Shown piece after piece: positions 43,580-53,444 of a stretch of 64,000 bases of DNA (its first letter is position 1; every line of letters starts with the position of its first letter). A program made the translations under genes and the position numbers. The stretch spans positions 608,932-672,931 of the forward strand of contig NZ_GG694006.1 in NCBI RefSeq assembly GCF_000160695.1. The letters are read 5' to 3'. The DNA is from Centipeda flueggei ATCC 43531 (GTDB lineage Bacteria; Bacillota; Negativicutes; Selenomonadales; Selenomonadaceae). Under the pieces are notes generated by a model. The model was not told where the DNA came from and did no database searches. It saw only the letters and a program-made list of their open reading frames with translations.

Positions 43580-46500
43580 TTACCGTATAAAATATCCCAC
43601 GCCCGATTCAAAGATCATCTGATTCATCTCACCGGGTACATTCATGCCAATATTGGGTCCAATGCGCTCGGCATGCGCCATGCGCCCGTAGATGCGGCCG
43701 TCGGGACTCGTAATGCCCTCGATGGCGTTGACAGAGCCATTCGGATTGTACGGCTGATCGAGCGTTGGATCGCCCTTCTCGTTCACGTACTGTGTGGCGA
43801 TCTGACCACGGACACGCAGTGCTGCCACCGTATGTCCATCCGCATAGAAGCGCCCCTCTCCATGGGACACCGCCAATGTATGCGTATCACCGACATTGAC
43901 CCCCGAGAGCCACGGTGAAAGATTCGACGCAACGCGCACGCGCACGGTCTGTGAGACATGCCGCCCAATATTGTTGTACGTCAGAGTCGGCGTATTCTCG
44001 TCGAGATCCGTAATTTTTCCGTAGGGCAGCAGTCCGAGTTTCAGGAGTGCCTGGAAGCCGTTGCATATCCCAAGGATCAGGCCGTCGTGATCATGCAGAA
44101 GGCGATGCACTGCCTCGGCAATCTGCGGGGCACGGAACATCGCTGCGATGAATTTGCCCGTGCCGTCGGGCTCATCGCCGCCGCTGAAACCGCCCGGCAG
44201 CATGAGAATCTGTGCGTGCTTGATCGCCTCAGCCATCGCCGCTACCGTCTCCTCGACCGCCTGTGGAGTGAGATTCCGCACGACCAGGATCTCAGGCTTT
44301 GCACCGACACGCTCCCACGCGCGTGCCGAGTCATACTCGCAGTTCGTCCCCGGAAATACGGGGATGCAGACACGCGGTTTTGCGATTTTGAAAGAACTTG
44401 CCACATGCTTTCCCTTCGTATAGGGAGCGTATGTCGGGCGATCGATCTGCCGCATGGAGTGCGGTACCGTCGTCGGGAAAATCTTCTCAAGCGGCTCGGT
44501 ATACGCCGTCTTCACATCGGCGAGCACAATGGTATCAAGATCTGTGATGATGCTCGGCACATCACGTGTGACACCGATCTCAACTGCGCCCGTTCCCGCA
44601 AGATTTTCTGCCAGATGAAACGAGGATGCTACCTCGAGCAGAATCGTTCCATAAAGAGGCTTAAAGAGATCATCCTGCGGGATGAATGACGTAAAGCGGA
44701 AGCCCAAGTTATTCCCTAAACACATCTTTGACAGTGCTGCTGCAATACCGCCGCGCCCGACGCTCTGCGCCGAGAATACTTTCTGGGCTGCAATCAGATG
44801 GTGTACCTTTTCAAAGTTCTTGCGCAGTTGCTCAAAAACAGGCAGATCCTGTGCATCGTGTGCAACCGGGATCATAATAACACGATTGCCGGGGTACTTG
44901 AACTCGGGTGAGAGCACCTGATCCGCATGAACCGTCGCCACGGCGAATGCAACGAGTGTTGGAGGAACATTCAGCTGCTCAAATGTACCGGACATCGAAT
45001 CCTTGCCGCCAATGGCAGGAATTCCCAGTTCATGCTGAACACGCAGTGCACCGAGAAGTGCGGCAAACGGCTTGCCCCACTTCTTGGGATCCGTGCCAAG
45101 ACGCTCGAAATACTCCTGCAGCGTCAGGCGCACTGTATCCGCCTTCCCCCCTGCGGCGACAATCTTTGCCACTGCCTCGACAACGGCATAGACAGCACCG
45201 TGAAAGGGACTCCACGTAGAAAGATCGGGGTCAAAGCCGAACGCCATCGCCGATGCCGTATTCGTTGTGCCATGGCGCACGGGAATCTTTGCCACCATCG
45301 CCTCCGAAGGGGTCAGCTGGTACTTTCCGCCGAACGGCATGAGGACAGATGCCGCTCCCACTGTTGCATCAAACCGCTCCCCCAGCCCCTTTTGACTGCA
45401 TATATTCAGATCCCGCAGATTTGCGAGCCACATGGACTCAAGTGCGCGTCCTGCCTTGCGCACGAGCTGCGGAACACACTGCATATACGGTGTTTTCTCA
45501 TTGGGTGACTCGACAATGACACGCACATGCTGACGCACTCCGTTTGTTGCGAGGAAGCTGCGGGCAATCCGTACAATCTCTTTGCCGCGCCACCGCATGA
45601 CCAAACATGGATCCTCTGTCACCACAGCGACACGTGTCGCCTCCAGATTTTCTGCATCCGCATAATTCAAAAAAGCAGGGACATCCTTGGGAGCCAGCAC
45701 GACCGCCATACGTTCCTGGGACTCGGAGATCGCAAGTTCCGTACCATCCAGCCCCTCATACTTCTTCGGAACGGCATCAAGATCGATCGTCAGCCCATCC
45801 GCAAGCTCACCGATTGCCACGGCGACACCGCCTGCACCGAAGTCGTTGCAGCGCTTGATCAAACGACTGACCTCGGGATTGCGGAAAAGGCGCTGCAGCT
45901 TGCGTTCCGTCGGCGCATTGCCCTTCTGCACCTCCGCTCCCGAAGTCGTCAGCGACTGCTCTGTATGCTGCTTGGACGAACCAGTCGCACCGCCGATGCC
46001 GTCACGCCCCGTGCGCCCGCCGAGGAGGATGATGACATCGCCGGGCACAGGGCGCTCACGCACAACCTGTGCCGCAGGCACTGCGCCGATCACTGCGCCG
46101 ATCTCCATACGCTTTGCAAGATAGCCCTGATGGTAAATCTCACGCACTTGGCCCGTGGCAAGACCGATCTGGTTGCCGTAGGAACTGTATCCCTCCGCTG
46201 CGCCAAGTGTAATCTTCTTCTGCGGGAGCTTCCCTGGCAGCGTATCCTCGATTGGTGTACGCGGATCGGCGGCTCCAGTCACGCGCATCGCCTGATAGAC
46301 ATAGGAACGCCCTGAAAGCGGATCGCGGATTGCACCGCCCAGACAGGTCGCCGCACCGCCGAACGGCTCGATCTCCGTCGGATGGTTATGTGTTTCATTC
46401 TTGAACATGAGGAGCCAGTCCTCGTTCTTGCCATTGACATCCACCGTGATCCGTATGCTGCAGGCATTGATCTCCTCCGAGGCATCGAGATCGTCCAGTT

Positions 46501-47368
46501 TCCCCTCCGCACGCAGCGCCTTCATCCCGATCACAGCGAGATCCATCAGCGTCATGTCGCGTTTCTTCCCCGTATAGAGAGCCTTGCGGTCGTCGGTGTA
46601 TTTCTGATACGTTTCCATGATCGGCAGGGAGAACAAGCCGTTCTCTATATTCACCGCATCAATTGCCGTGGTAAACGTCGTGTGACGACAGTGATCCGAC
46701 CAGTAGGTGTCAATCACACGCAGTTCTGTGATCGTCGGCGCGCGGTGTTCAGTATCGCGGAAATATTCCTGCACAAAGACAAGATCTTCCTCGCTCATGG
46801 CAAATCCCTGTGCCGCGTGAAAGCGCTCGAGCTCGATGCGGGACATCTGCGTAAACTGCGTCAGCGTCTCTACATCCCCCGGCATGGTAATCCGCATCTC
46901 AAGCGTCGCTGGTGTTTCAAGAGACGCCTCACGGCTCTCCACGCGATTGATGAGATATCCCTTGATCTTTTCAAAGACGAGGTCACTGATCTTGCCGATC
47001 AGCACGATAATGCGCGCTGTGCGCACATCGGGGCGCTCCCCCTGCGTCACGAGCTGTACGCACTCCGCTGCCGCAGCCGCCGTCGGGTCGAACTGCCCCG
47101 GCAGCGGCTCAATGGCAAAGACCCGCGCATCGGAGAAAGCGGGCAGTGCATCCTCATAGACAGTGTCGACAGGCGGATCGGCAAAGACAATATCCCGTAC
47201 CTGTTCAAACTCCTCGTCGCTCAGGCCCTCCACATCATAGCGCGTAATCATGCGTACTGCGCGCAGGTCGGTCAGACGGAACGTCTCCACAAGATCACTG
47301 CAAAGGCGCTGTGCCGGAACGTCGAAAAAGCCCTGCCGCTTCTCGACGAAGATTCGCTTGACGGCCAT
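43580..47368 (-). CDS. purL: Phosphoribosylformylglycinamidine synthase, single-chain
   Basis: Catalyses the fourth step of purine synthesis (FGAR to FGAM), 1262 residues, the long single-chain form that joins synthase and glutaminase. The AIRS-type catalytic halves contain FKNETHNHPTEIEPFGGAAT and later GGKDSMSGTF. The C-terminal glutaminase has the nucleophile Cys in ILGICNGFQALL and the His in AHAERIGPN. GGGAG lies 6 nt before the ATG. It is transcribed alone from a consensus promoter; no purine riboswitch is seen in the 147-nt leader region. Confidence 0.97.
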   Translation of the reverse strand: MAVKRIFVEKRQGFFDVPAQRLCSDLVETFRLTDLRAVRMITRYDVEGLSDEEFEQVRDIVFADPPVDTVYEDALPAFSDARVFAIEPLPGQFDPTAAAAAECVQLVTQGERPDVRTARIIVLIGKISDLVFEKIKGYLINRVESREASLETPATLEMRITMPGDVETLTQFTQMSRIELERFHAAQGFAMSEEDLVFVQEYFRDTEHRAPTITELRVIDTYWSDHCRHTTFTTAIDAVNIENGLFSLPIMETYQKYTDDRKALYTGKKRDMTLMDLAVIGMKALRAEGKLDDLDASEEINACSIRITVDVNGKNEDWLLMFKNETHNHPTEIEPFGGAATCLGGAIRDPLSGRSYVYQAMRVTGAADPRTPIEDTLPGKLPQKKITLGAAEGYSSYGNQIGLATGQVREIYHQGYLAKRMEIGAVIGAVPAAQVVRERPVPGDVIILLGGRTGRDGIGGATGSSKQHTEQSLTTSGAEVQKGNAPTERKLQRLFRNPEVSRLIKRCNDFGAGGVAVAIGELADGLTIDLDAVPKKYEGLDGTELAISESQERMAVVLAPKDVPAFLNYADAENLEATRVAVVTEDPCLVMRWRGKEIVRIARSFLATNGVRQHVRVIVESPNEKTPYMQCVPQLVRKAGRALESMWLANLRDLNICSQKGLGERFDATVGAASVLMPFGGKYQLTPSEAMVAKIPVRHGTTNTASAMAFGFDPDLSTWSPFHGAVYAVVEAVAKIVAAGGKADTVRLTLQEYFERLGTDPKKWGKPFAALLGALRVQHELGIPAIGGKDSMSGTFEQLNVPPTLVAFAVATVHADQVLSPEFKYPGNRVIMIPVAHDAQDLPVFEQLRKNFEKVHHLIAAQKVFSAQSVGRGGIAAALSKMCLGNNLGFRFTSFIPQDDLFKPLYGTILLEVASSFHLAENLAGTGAVEIGVTRDVPSIITDLDTIVLADVKTAYTEPLEKIFPTTVPHSMRQIDRPTYAPYTKGKHVASSFKIAKPRVCIPVFPGTNCEYDSARAWERVGAKPEILVVRNLTPQAVEETVAAMAEAIKHAQILMLPGGFSGGDEPDGTGKFIAAMFRAPQIAEAVHRLLHDHDGLILGICNGFQALLKLGLLPYGKITDLDENTPTLTYNNIGRHVSQTVRVRVASNLSPWLSGVNVGDTHTLAVSHGEGRFYADGHTVAALRVRGQIATQYVNEKGDPTLDQPYNPNGSVNAIEGITSPDGRIYGRMAHAERIGPNIGMNVPGEMNQMIFESGVGYFIR

Positions 47369-47403
47369 AAGAATCTCCCTTCATCCATGTTGTCTACATT
47401 TCT

Positions 47404-47432
47404 ATTCTAACGAAGTTCAGCGTATTTTGCAA
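47404..47432 (-). promoter_or_regulatory. purL promoter
   Basis: On the minus strand TTGCAA (47432-47427) and TAGAAT (47409-47404) are 17 nt apart, 36 nt before the purL ATG. Confidence 0.7.
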
Positions 47433-47460
47433 CGATGGATTCATGCGGCAACCAGAAAAT

Positions 47461-47498
47461 GGGCACCGCACGAAGTTTTTTGCTTCATGTAGTGCCCC
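47461..47498 (-). terminator. Terminator at the end of the galactoside operon
   Basis: On the minus strand GGGGCACTACATGAAG pairs, with two mismatches, with CTTCGTGCGGTGCCC around a 7-nt A-rich loop, followed by ATTTTC. Confidence 0.65.
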
Positions 47499-47515
47499 AA
47501 TATCGTCAATCTGTC

Positions 47516-49741
47516 TTATTCCACGGCGTTCAGCACGTAGAGACGCGAGTCGAAGTCCGTCGTCAGGCCGTCCTCGGGATGCGGCTCACCCGTCGTCCCG
47601 TCCGTCGTAATCAACCCGTAGTGCATCAGCTCGTCTCCGTAGCAGCGCGCACCGCTGCGGCTGTCCTCATAGAGCGTGTCCGGCAGCAGTCCCGCAAGGC
47701 GCACGCGCGCAAAGCGGTCATTCACGCGGTTCAGCGTGCGGTACCATCCGACAATCGCCGTCTTTTGATCGCCGCTCACGCACATCCACGCCATAACATT
47801 GTGCTCGAATGGGCTCTGCAGGCGGTAGAATGTACCAAACTGGAAGATCTCACGATATTCTTTCATAAAGGCGATCTCATCCTTGACCTCGGCGATCTCC
47901 TCTGCACTGAGTTTGCCTAGATCAAGCTCGTAGCCGAATATACCAAAGTACGCCGTGTTCGCACGCGTGTGGAGCGGCGTCACGCGGTTCACCTGATGGT
48001 TCGGCACGACCGAGACGTGACTGCCCATGCTGCTCAGCGGATAGCACATCGACGTGCCGTACTGGATCTTCTGCCGCTCGACGGCATCCGAGTTGTCGCT
48101 CGTCCATGCCTGCGGCGCGTAGTAGAGCATCCCGGGGTCGAAGCGGTTGCCGCCCGACGCACAGGACTCGAAGAGCACGTGCGGAAATGCCGTCGTCAGC
48201 CGCTCATAGAGATCGTACAGTCCGAGAATATAGCGGTGAAACACCTCACCCTGCCGTGCGGCAGGCAGCGCGTGCGACCAGCACTCCGTAATGCTGCGGT
48301 TCATATCCCACTTTACGTAGGAGACCTTGCCGCTCGAGAGGATCGCCGCCATCTGCTCATAGATATTATCGACGACATCCTGACGGGAGAAATCAAGCAC
48401 GCACTGCGAGCGTCCGAGTGATTTTCTCCGCCCCGGGACGGAGAGCACCCAGTCGGGATGTGCGCGGTAGAGATCGGAGTCCTCATTGACCATCTCGAGC
48501 TCGACCCAAATGCCAAACTTCATGCCGCGCGCCTCGATCTTCTCCGCGAGCCCGTCAATCCCGTTCGGCAGACGGTCGGGGTTGACCGTCCAGTCACCGA
48601 GCCCCGCATGATCCGACGTGCGCGCACCGAACCAGCCGTCATCGAGCACGAAGAGCTCCACGCCGCACTTCGCCGCCACATCCGCAATCGCGAGCAGCTT
48701 CTCCTCCGTAAAGTCGAAGTAGGTCGCCTCCCAGTTGTTGATGAGGATGGGGCGTACCTTGTCGCGCCATGTGCCGCGTGCCAGCCGCCGCTGGTAGAGG
48801 CGGTGATACGTGCGGCTCATGCCGTTCAGCCCCTCGTTCGACCAGACGAGCACTGCCTCCGGCGTCTGGAACGTCTCGCCCGTAGCGAGGATCCAGTCAA
48901 AATCCGTGCTGTGAATGCCCGCCTGCAGGCGCGTCACGCCGTGGTTGTCCACCTCGGCAAGCATCTCGAAATTACCGCTGTAGACAAGGCTCACGGCGAG
49001 CACCTCGCCCTGCATCTCCGTCGTCTCGGGGCGCACGAGGGCGACGAAGGGATTGTACTGCCCCGAGGAGTGTCCGCGGCGGCTGCCAATCGCCGTAATG
49101 CCCGTGGCGAGCGCGCGCCGCTCCACGTGGCGCTCACGCGCCCACGCCCCTGTCAGCTCCAGCCACTCATAGTCCGTATCGGGCAGGTCAATCGAGAGAC
49201 TCATCACCTTCTGCAGGTGCAGCATCTCCATCCCCGCATTGTGGCAGCGCATACTGCGCGCAATCGCGTTCCCCTCGGCAAAGATCGTGTAGAGGAGCTC
49301 CACGCACAGCCCCGTCGGCACATCCTCCAGTGTGATGATGAGCGTCTTTGCCTCGCTTGGCGACTCCACATAGGTGGCGGGCAGCCCCGCGAGCTTCGGC
49401 TTGCCGTCCTCCACACGCCAGTCCTTGAACTGCAGATCGAGAATGCGGCTGCCGTTCTCCTGCAGCACATTCAGCGCAGGACGGCGAAAATCCGACGAGC
49501 CGTAGGTCGGCAGCTCCTGTCGGATCGCATCGAGCGAGTAGTCGCGGCTGTCCGCAAAGACACACGTCGTCATCCCGCGATGTGCACGCTCAAAGAGATG
49601 CTCGAAACCCTCGCGATCGCGGAGTGCCGCACCGAAGTAGAGACTCCCCAGCCCGCCGTGCGGCAGCACCATAAGGATGTAGCTGACGGTGTCGTTGAAA
49701 AGGTGAAAGACCTTGCCCTGTTCATGATAGATGATATTCAT
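47516..49741 (-). CDS. Alpha-galactosidase, glycoside hydrolase family 36
   Basis: Releases galactose from alpha-galactosides such as melibiose or raffinose, 741 residues, no signal peptide, so cytosolic. The catalytic nucleophile Asp lies in YVKWDMNRS (about residue 477), the acid/base Asp in WTSDNSDAVER (about 550), and VLDDGWFGAR and MKFGIWVELEMVN are family landmarks (ELE replaces the common EPE). It is the last gene of the galactoside operon, 33 nt after the repressor gene. Confidence 0.95.
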   Translation of the reverse strand: MNIIYHEQGKVFHLFNDTVSYILMVLPHGGLGSLYFGAALRDREGFEHLFERAHRGMTTCVFADSRDYSLDAIRQELPTYGSSDFRRPALNVLQENGSRILDLQFKDWRVEDGKPKLAGLPATYVESPSEAKTLIITLEDVPTGLCVELLYTIFAEGNAIARSMRCHNAGMEMLHLQKVMSLSIDLPDTDYEWLELTGAWARERHVERRALATGITAIGSRRGHSSGQYNPFVALVRPETTEMQGEVLAVSLVYSGNFEMLAEVDNHGVTRLQAGIHSTDFDWILATGETFQTPEAVLVWSNEGLNGMSRTYHRLYQRRLARGTWRDKVRPILINNWEATYFDFTEEKLLAIADVAAKCGVELFVLDDGWFGARTSDHAGLGDWTVNPDRLPNGIDGLAEKIEARGMKFGIWVELEMVNEDSDLYRAHPDWVLSVPGRRKSLGRSQCVLDFSRQDVVDNIYEQMAAILSSGKVSYVKWDMNRSITECWSHALPAARQGEVFHRYILGLYDLYERLTTAFPHVLFESCASGGNRFDPGMLYYAPQAWTSDNSDAVERQKIQYGTSMCYPLSSMGSHVSVVPNHQVNRVTPLHTRANTAYFGIFGYELDLGKLSAEEIAEVKDEIAFMKEYREIFQFGTFYRLQSPFEHNVMAWMCVSGDQKTAIVGWYRTLNRVNDRFARVRLAGLLPDTLYEDSRSGARCYGDELMHYGLITTDGTTGEPHPEDGLTTDFDSRLYVLNAVE

Positions 49742-49774
49742 GTATATCCCCCCTTCGATTGTGTGATGAAATTG

Positions 49775-50824
49775 CTATGCAAGGCGGCCAAACCTCTGCA
49801 GCCCCATATCTTCCTCTACGTGAACCCCCGTCGTCTCACGCTCCACCACGGTGTTTGCGCGTACGATATTCTCCGCCGTTCCTTCCTCGATCCGCTTCCG
49901 CATGAGGCGTGCCGCCTCCCGCCCAAGATCGCCCATGTGCTGATCGATGGTCGTGAGCTGCGGCGCCGTGTACCTGCTGAGCGCCGTGTTGTCATAGCCG
50001 ATCACCGAGATGTCCTGCGGAACGCGCCGTCCCATACGCTGACAGGCGTTGACCGCCCCCATCGCCATGAGGTCGTTGCAGCAGAAAATCGCTGTTGGTG
50101 CAAAATCAAGCATCTGATCCATGAGGATGAACATGGTGTTCTCGACCGTCTCAATGCGATTGCCGTCGCCGATGCTGACGATATCCTCCGCATGGAACAT
50201 CCCCCGCTCCTGCATAACGGCACGGTAGACGTCCTCCTTCACACGATAGGAATCGCTGTTCTCGCCTCGGACAAAGAGAATACGCTCGTGCCCGTAGCGA
50301 AATAGATGTTCGAGTGCCGCACGGGCGCCGCCGCGCTGATCGCTCGTCACATGCGATATGCCCGGAATTTCCCGCGCGCTGTTGATAAAGACCATGGGAA
50401 GCCGCGCCGCCGTCGTCTCGTAGAACTCCGTCGCTGCCGTCTCCGTGTTCGGGCTGACGACGATCACCCCTGAGACATTGCGCGTGATGAAGTCCCGCAC
50501 GCACGCCTCCTCGCGCTGAGGATCGTTCTGCGCACAGGCAAGCAGCAGCGAGTAGGAACTCTGCCGCAGATGCTCCTCCACCCCGTCCAGCACCTCGGCA
50601 AAGAACATATTGTCAAAGCCCGGTACGACGACGCCGATGCTCGAGGAACGCTGCGTGTTCAGCTCACGCGCCTGAAGGTTCGGCACGTATTCCAGCTTTG
50701 CAATCGCGCGTTCCACCTTCTCGCGCGTCTTCGCGCGCACGGGATAGCTGCCGTTCACCACGCGGGAGACCGTCGCCACCGAGACGCCCGCCTCCTGTGC
50801 CACATCGATAATCGTCGCCTTCAT
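49775..50824 (-). CDS. LacI-family transcriptional repressor
   Basis: A sugar-responsive repressor of 349 residues. The N-terminal LacI helix-turn-helix (TIIDVAQEAGVSVATVSRVVNGSYPV) and hinge are followed by a periplasmic-binding-protein-like ligand domain with IGVVVPGFDNMFFAEVLDGVEE. It is encoded inside the operon and probably binds the two palindromes at 59949-59960 and 59999-60010, which match the AACGTT core usual for the family. The inducer is likely a galactoside or galactose. Confidence 0.93.
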   Translation of the reverse strand: MKATIIDVAQEAGVSVATVSRVVNGSYPVRAKTREKVERAIAKLEYVPNLQARELNTQRSSSIGVVVPGFDNMFFAEVLDGVEEHLRQSSYSLLLACAQNDPQREEACVRDFITRNVSGVIVVSPNTETAATEFYETTAARLPMVFINSAREIPGISHVTSDQRGGARAALEHLFRYGHERILFVRGENSDSYRVKEDVYRAVMQERGMFHAEDIVSIGDGNRIETVENTMFILMDQMLDFAPTAIFCCNDLMAMGAVNACQRMGRRVPQDISVIGYDNTALSRYTAPQLTTIDQHMGDLGREAARLMRKRIEEGTAENIVRANTVVERETTGVHVEEDMGLQRFGRLA

Positions 50825-50915
50825 TCCATTCCTCCCGGTGTATCTCCGATCATCATGCCGTTATGAATTCTGCTCCTATCGCGATGCGAAGATGCACACG
50901 CGCAGAATGACAGGA

Positions 50916-52424
50916 TTACACCTGCTCCACGCTCTCAATCCAGCGATCGAACGCAGCCATCCCCTCGGGCGTCCGCTTAAAGACGCCTGCGTGAACGAGC
51001 ACCTCGAGGAACACCGCACCGATCTCATCGCGCAGAATCCCATCCACATTCTCCGCCGTCACCGACGGATGTGCCGCGCGCACCTTGCGGTACCAGTCCG
51101 CATGCTTTGCGATATCCGCCCTGTCCGCAATATCTGCCGTCCCTGTGAGCAGCGCCGTACGCACGGCATCCATCTCATCGCGCAGACGCGCGGGCAGAAT
51201 GGCGAGCCCGAGCACCTCAATGAGGCCGATATTCTCCTTCTTGATGTGATGCACCTCGGCGTGCGGGTGAAAGAGCCCGAGCGGATGCTCTGCCGTCGTC
51301 CGATTGTTGCGGAACACGAGATCAAACTCAAAGTCCTCGCCGCGCCGCCGCGCAATCGGGGTAATCGTATTGTGCGGCGTGCCGTCCGTCTCCGCGAGAA
51401 TCTCCACCGACGCATCGCTGTAGACGCGCCATGCCGCGAGAATCTTCTCCGCGAGGTCGATGAGCGCATCCGCATCCGGTGAGGTGAGCCGCAGGGTCGA
51501 CATCGGCCACTTGACGCGTCCCGCACGCACCGTCGGATAGTTCTGGAACGCGTACTCCTTCTCCGTCGCCGCACGCTCCATCGCGAACGTATAGCGTCCG
51601 CCCTGATAGTGATCGTGCGAGAGAATCGAGCCGCCCACAATCGGCAGATCGGCATTTGAGCCGGCAAAGTAATGCGGGAACAGCCGTAAGAAACACGCCA
51701 GATTCTCAAACGTATGGCGTGAAATCTGCATTGGCACATGATCGCCGTTCAGGATGATGCAGTGCTCGTTGTAGTAGGTATAGGGCGAGTACTGGAGGAA
51801 CCACGGCGCTCCGCACAGATCGAGCGGAATGAGGCGGTGCGTCTCGCGCGCGGGATGGTTCGCCCGTCCTGCATAGCCCTCGTTCTCACGGCAGAGCAGA
51901 CATTTCGGATAGGAGGAAGCCTTCGCTAGTTTCGCCTTTGCGATGTCGCGCGGATCCTTCTCGGGCTTCGAGAGATTGATCGTCACATCGAGGTCACCGT
52001 ACTCCGTCGCCGTCTTCCACGCGATGTTCCGATCAATGCGCGTCTTGCGGATGTAGTTCGATGCGATGCTCAGACGGTAGTACCAGTCCGTTGCCTCCTG
52101 CGGCGATGCCGCATAATGCGCGCGGAACTCCCGCACGACCTCCGAGGGACGCGGCATCACACAGTCCATGATGCGCGTATCGAACAGGTCGCGCTCGTTC
52201 ACCGTATTTTCGATCAAGCCGCGCGCCGCCGCATCGTCAAGCATCTCCTCGAGCACGGGCGTCGCCGTCTTGAGCGTCTCATCGACGGCGTGCGGCACAT
52301 ACTCCTCCACGCCGAGCACGTCGATCAGACGGTTCGCGGCATACACCTCATCGGCAGGGGCGATCAGCCCCTTTTGCTGCGCAAAATGCAGGAGGCGGCT
52401 GATGCTGCGCTGTATGTCACTCAT
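50916..52424 (-). CDS. galT: Galactose-1-phosphate uridylyltransferase (firmicute type)
   Basis: A Leloir enzyme that swaps UMP between UDP-glucose and galactose-1-P. At 502 residues it is the long GalT2 form of lactic acid bacteria and clostridia rather than the short HPHPQ form. GGSILSHDHYQGG holds the likely active His residues. It overlaps no neighbour but lies 12 nt after galE in the operon. Confidence 0.94.
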   Translation of the reverse strand: MSDIQRSISRLLHFAQQKGLIAPADEVYAANRLIDVLGVEEYVPHAVDETLKTATPVLEEMLDDAAARGLIENTVNERDLFDTRIMDCVMPRPSEVVREFRAHYAASPQEATDWYYRLSIASNYIRKTRIDRNIAWKTATEYGDLDVTINLSKPEKDPRDIAKAKLAKASSYPKCLLCRENEGYAGRANHPARETHRLIPLDLCGAPWFLQYSPYTYYNEHCIILNGDHVPMQISRHTFENLACFLRLFPHYFAGSNADLPIVGGSILSHDHYQGGRYTFAMERAATEKEYAFQNYPTVRAGRVKWPMSTLRLTSPDADALIDLAEKILAAWRVYSDASVEILAETDGTPHNTITPIARRRGEDFEFDLVFRNNRTTAEHPLGLFHPHAEVHHIKKENIGLIEVLGLAILPARLRDEMDAVRTALLTGTADIADRADIAKHADWYRKVRAAHPSVTAENVDGILRDEIGAVFLEVLVHAGVFKRTPEGMAAFDRWIESVEQV

Positions 52425-52436
52425 GACAGTCCTCCC

Positions 52437-53426
52437 TCAGTCCCCATAGCCGTTCGGATGCTTCTCGTGCCACGTCCACGCCGTGCCGATGACCTGCTCC
52501 ACGTCCGTAAACTGCGGATTCCAGCCGAGCACCGTACGTGCCTTCTCGCTCGATGCGATCAGCTGTGCCGGATCGCCCGCACGGCGTGCACCGATCTCCA
52601 CCTTGATCGAGCGTCCCGTCGCCTTCTGCGCGGCGGCGATCATTTCCTTGACCGAGAACCCCTGCCCGTTGCCGAGGTTGAAGATATTGCTCTCGCCGCC
52701 CTGCCGCAGATAGTCCAGCGCACGCACATGTGCATCCGCGAGATCGACCACGTGGATGTAGTCACGCAGGCACGTTCCGTCGGGCGTCGGGTAGTCCTCG
52801 CCAAAGACCGTGATATGGTCGCGCTTTCCGAGCGGCACCTGCAGGATGAGGGGGATGAGATGCGTCTCCGTCGCATGATCCTCACCGATCGAGCCGTCGG
52901 GGAGCGCCCCCGCCGCATTGAAGTAGCGCAGGGAGACATAGCGCACACCGTTCGCACGGCTGACCCACTTCATCATCTTCTCCATCGTGAGCTTTGTCTC
53001 TCCGTACGGATTCGTCGGGTGCGTCTCGTCGTCCTCGTGAATGGGAACGCGCTTCGGCTCGCCGTAGACCGCCGCCGTCGAGGAGAAGACAATCTTGTCG
53101 ATGCCATGGCGCACCATCGCCTCGAGGAGCACCTGCATCCCGTAGACATTGTTGTTGAAATAGAGCAGGGGCTTTTCGACACTCTCCCCCACGAGGGAGT
53201 TCGCCGCAAAGTGGATGACCGCCTCGATCTTGTTCTCCGTGAAAATCTTATCGAGCACCGCCGCATCGCGAATATCGCCCTCATAGAACGTGGCCGCAGG
53301 ATTCAGCGCCCCACGGTGCCCCGTCTGGAGATTGTCCACGATCACGACCTGCTCGCCCTTTTCCACCAGTGCATGAACGGCATGAGAGCCGATGTATCCT
53401 GCGCCGCCGCAGACCAAAATAGCCAT
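52437..53426 (-). CDS. galE: UDP-glucose 4-epimerase
   Basis: An SDR-type epimerase of 329 residues that interconverts UDP-galactose and UDP-glucose. The NAD loop GGAGYIGSH, Ser-Thr in FSSTAAVYG and catalytic Tyr-x3-Lys in PYGETK are intact. It follows galK by 18 nt. Confidence 0.96.
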   Translation of the reverse strand: MAILVCGGAGYIGSHAVHALVEKGEQVVIVDNLQTGHRGALNPAATFYEGDIRDAAVLDKIFTENKIEAVIHFAANSLVGESVEKPLLYFNNNVYGMQVLLEAMVRHGIDKIVFSSTAAVYGEPKRVPIHEDDETHPTNPYGETKLTMEKMMKWVSRANGVRYVSLRYFNAAGALPDGSIGEDHATETHLIPLILQVPLGKRDHITVFGEDYPTPDGTCLRDYIHVVDLADAHVRALDYLRQGGESNIFNLGNGQGFSVKEMIAAAQKATGRSIKVEIGARRAGDPAQLIASSEKARTVLGWNPQFTDVEQVIGTAWTWHEKHPNGYGD

Positions 53427-53444
53427 GTATATCCTTCCCCTTTC

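Noticed and set aside
44000-47410. Long plus-strand open frames opposite purL
   Set aside because: Arg/His-rich translations with no family motif lying antisense to a complete PurL; typical shadows in GC-rich DNA.
47369-47515. Purine riboswitch upstream of purL
   Set aside because: The promoter is only 36 nt before the ATG, too short for an aptamer.
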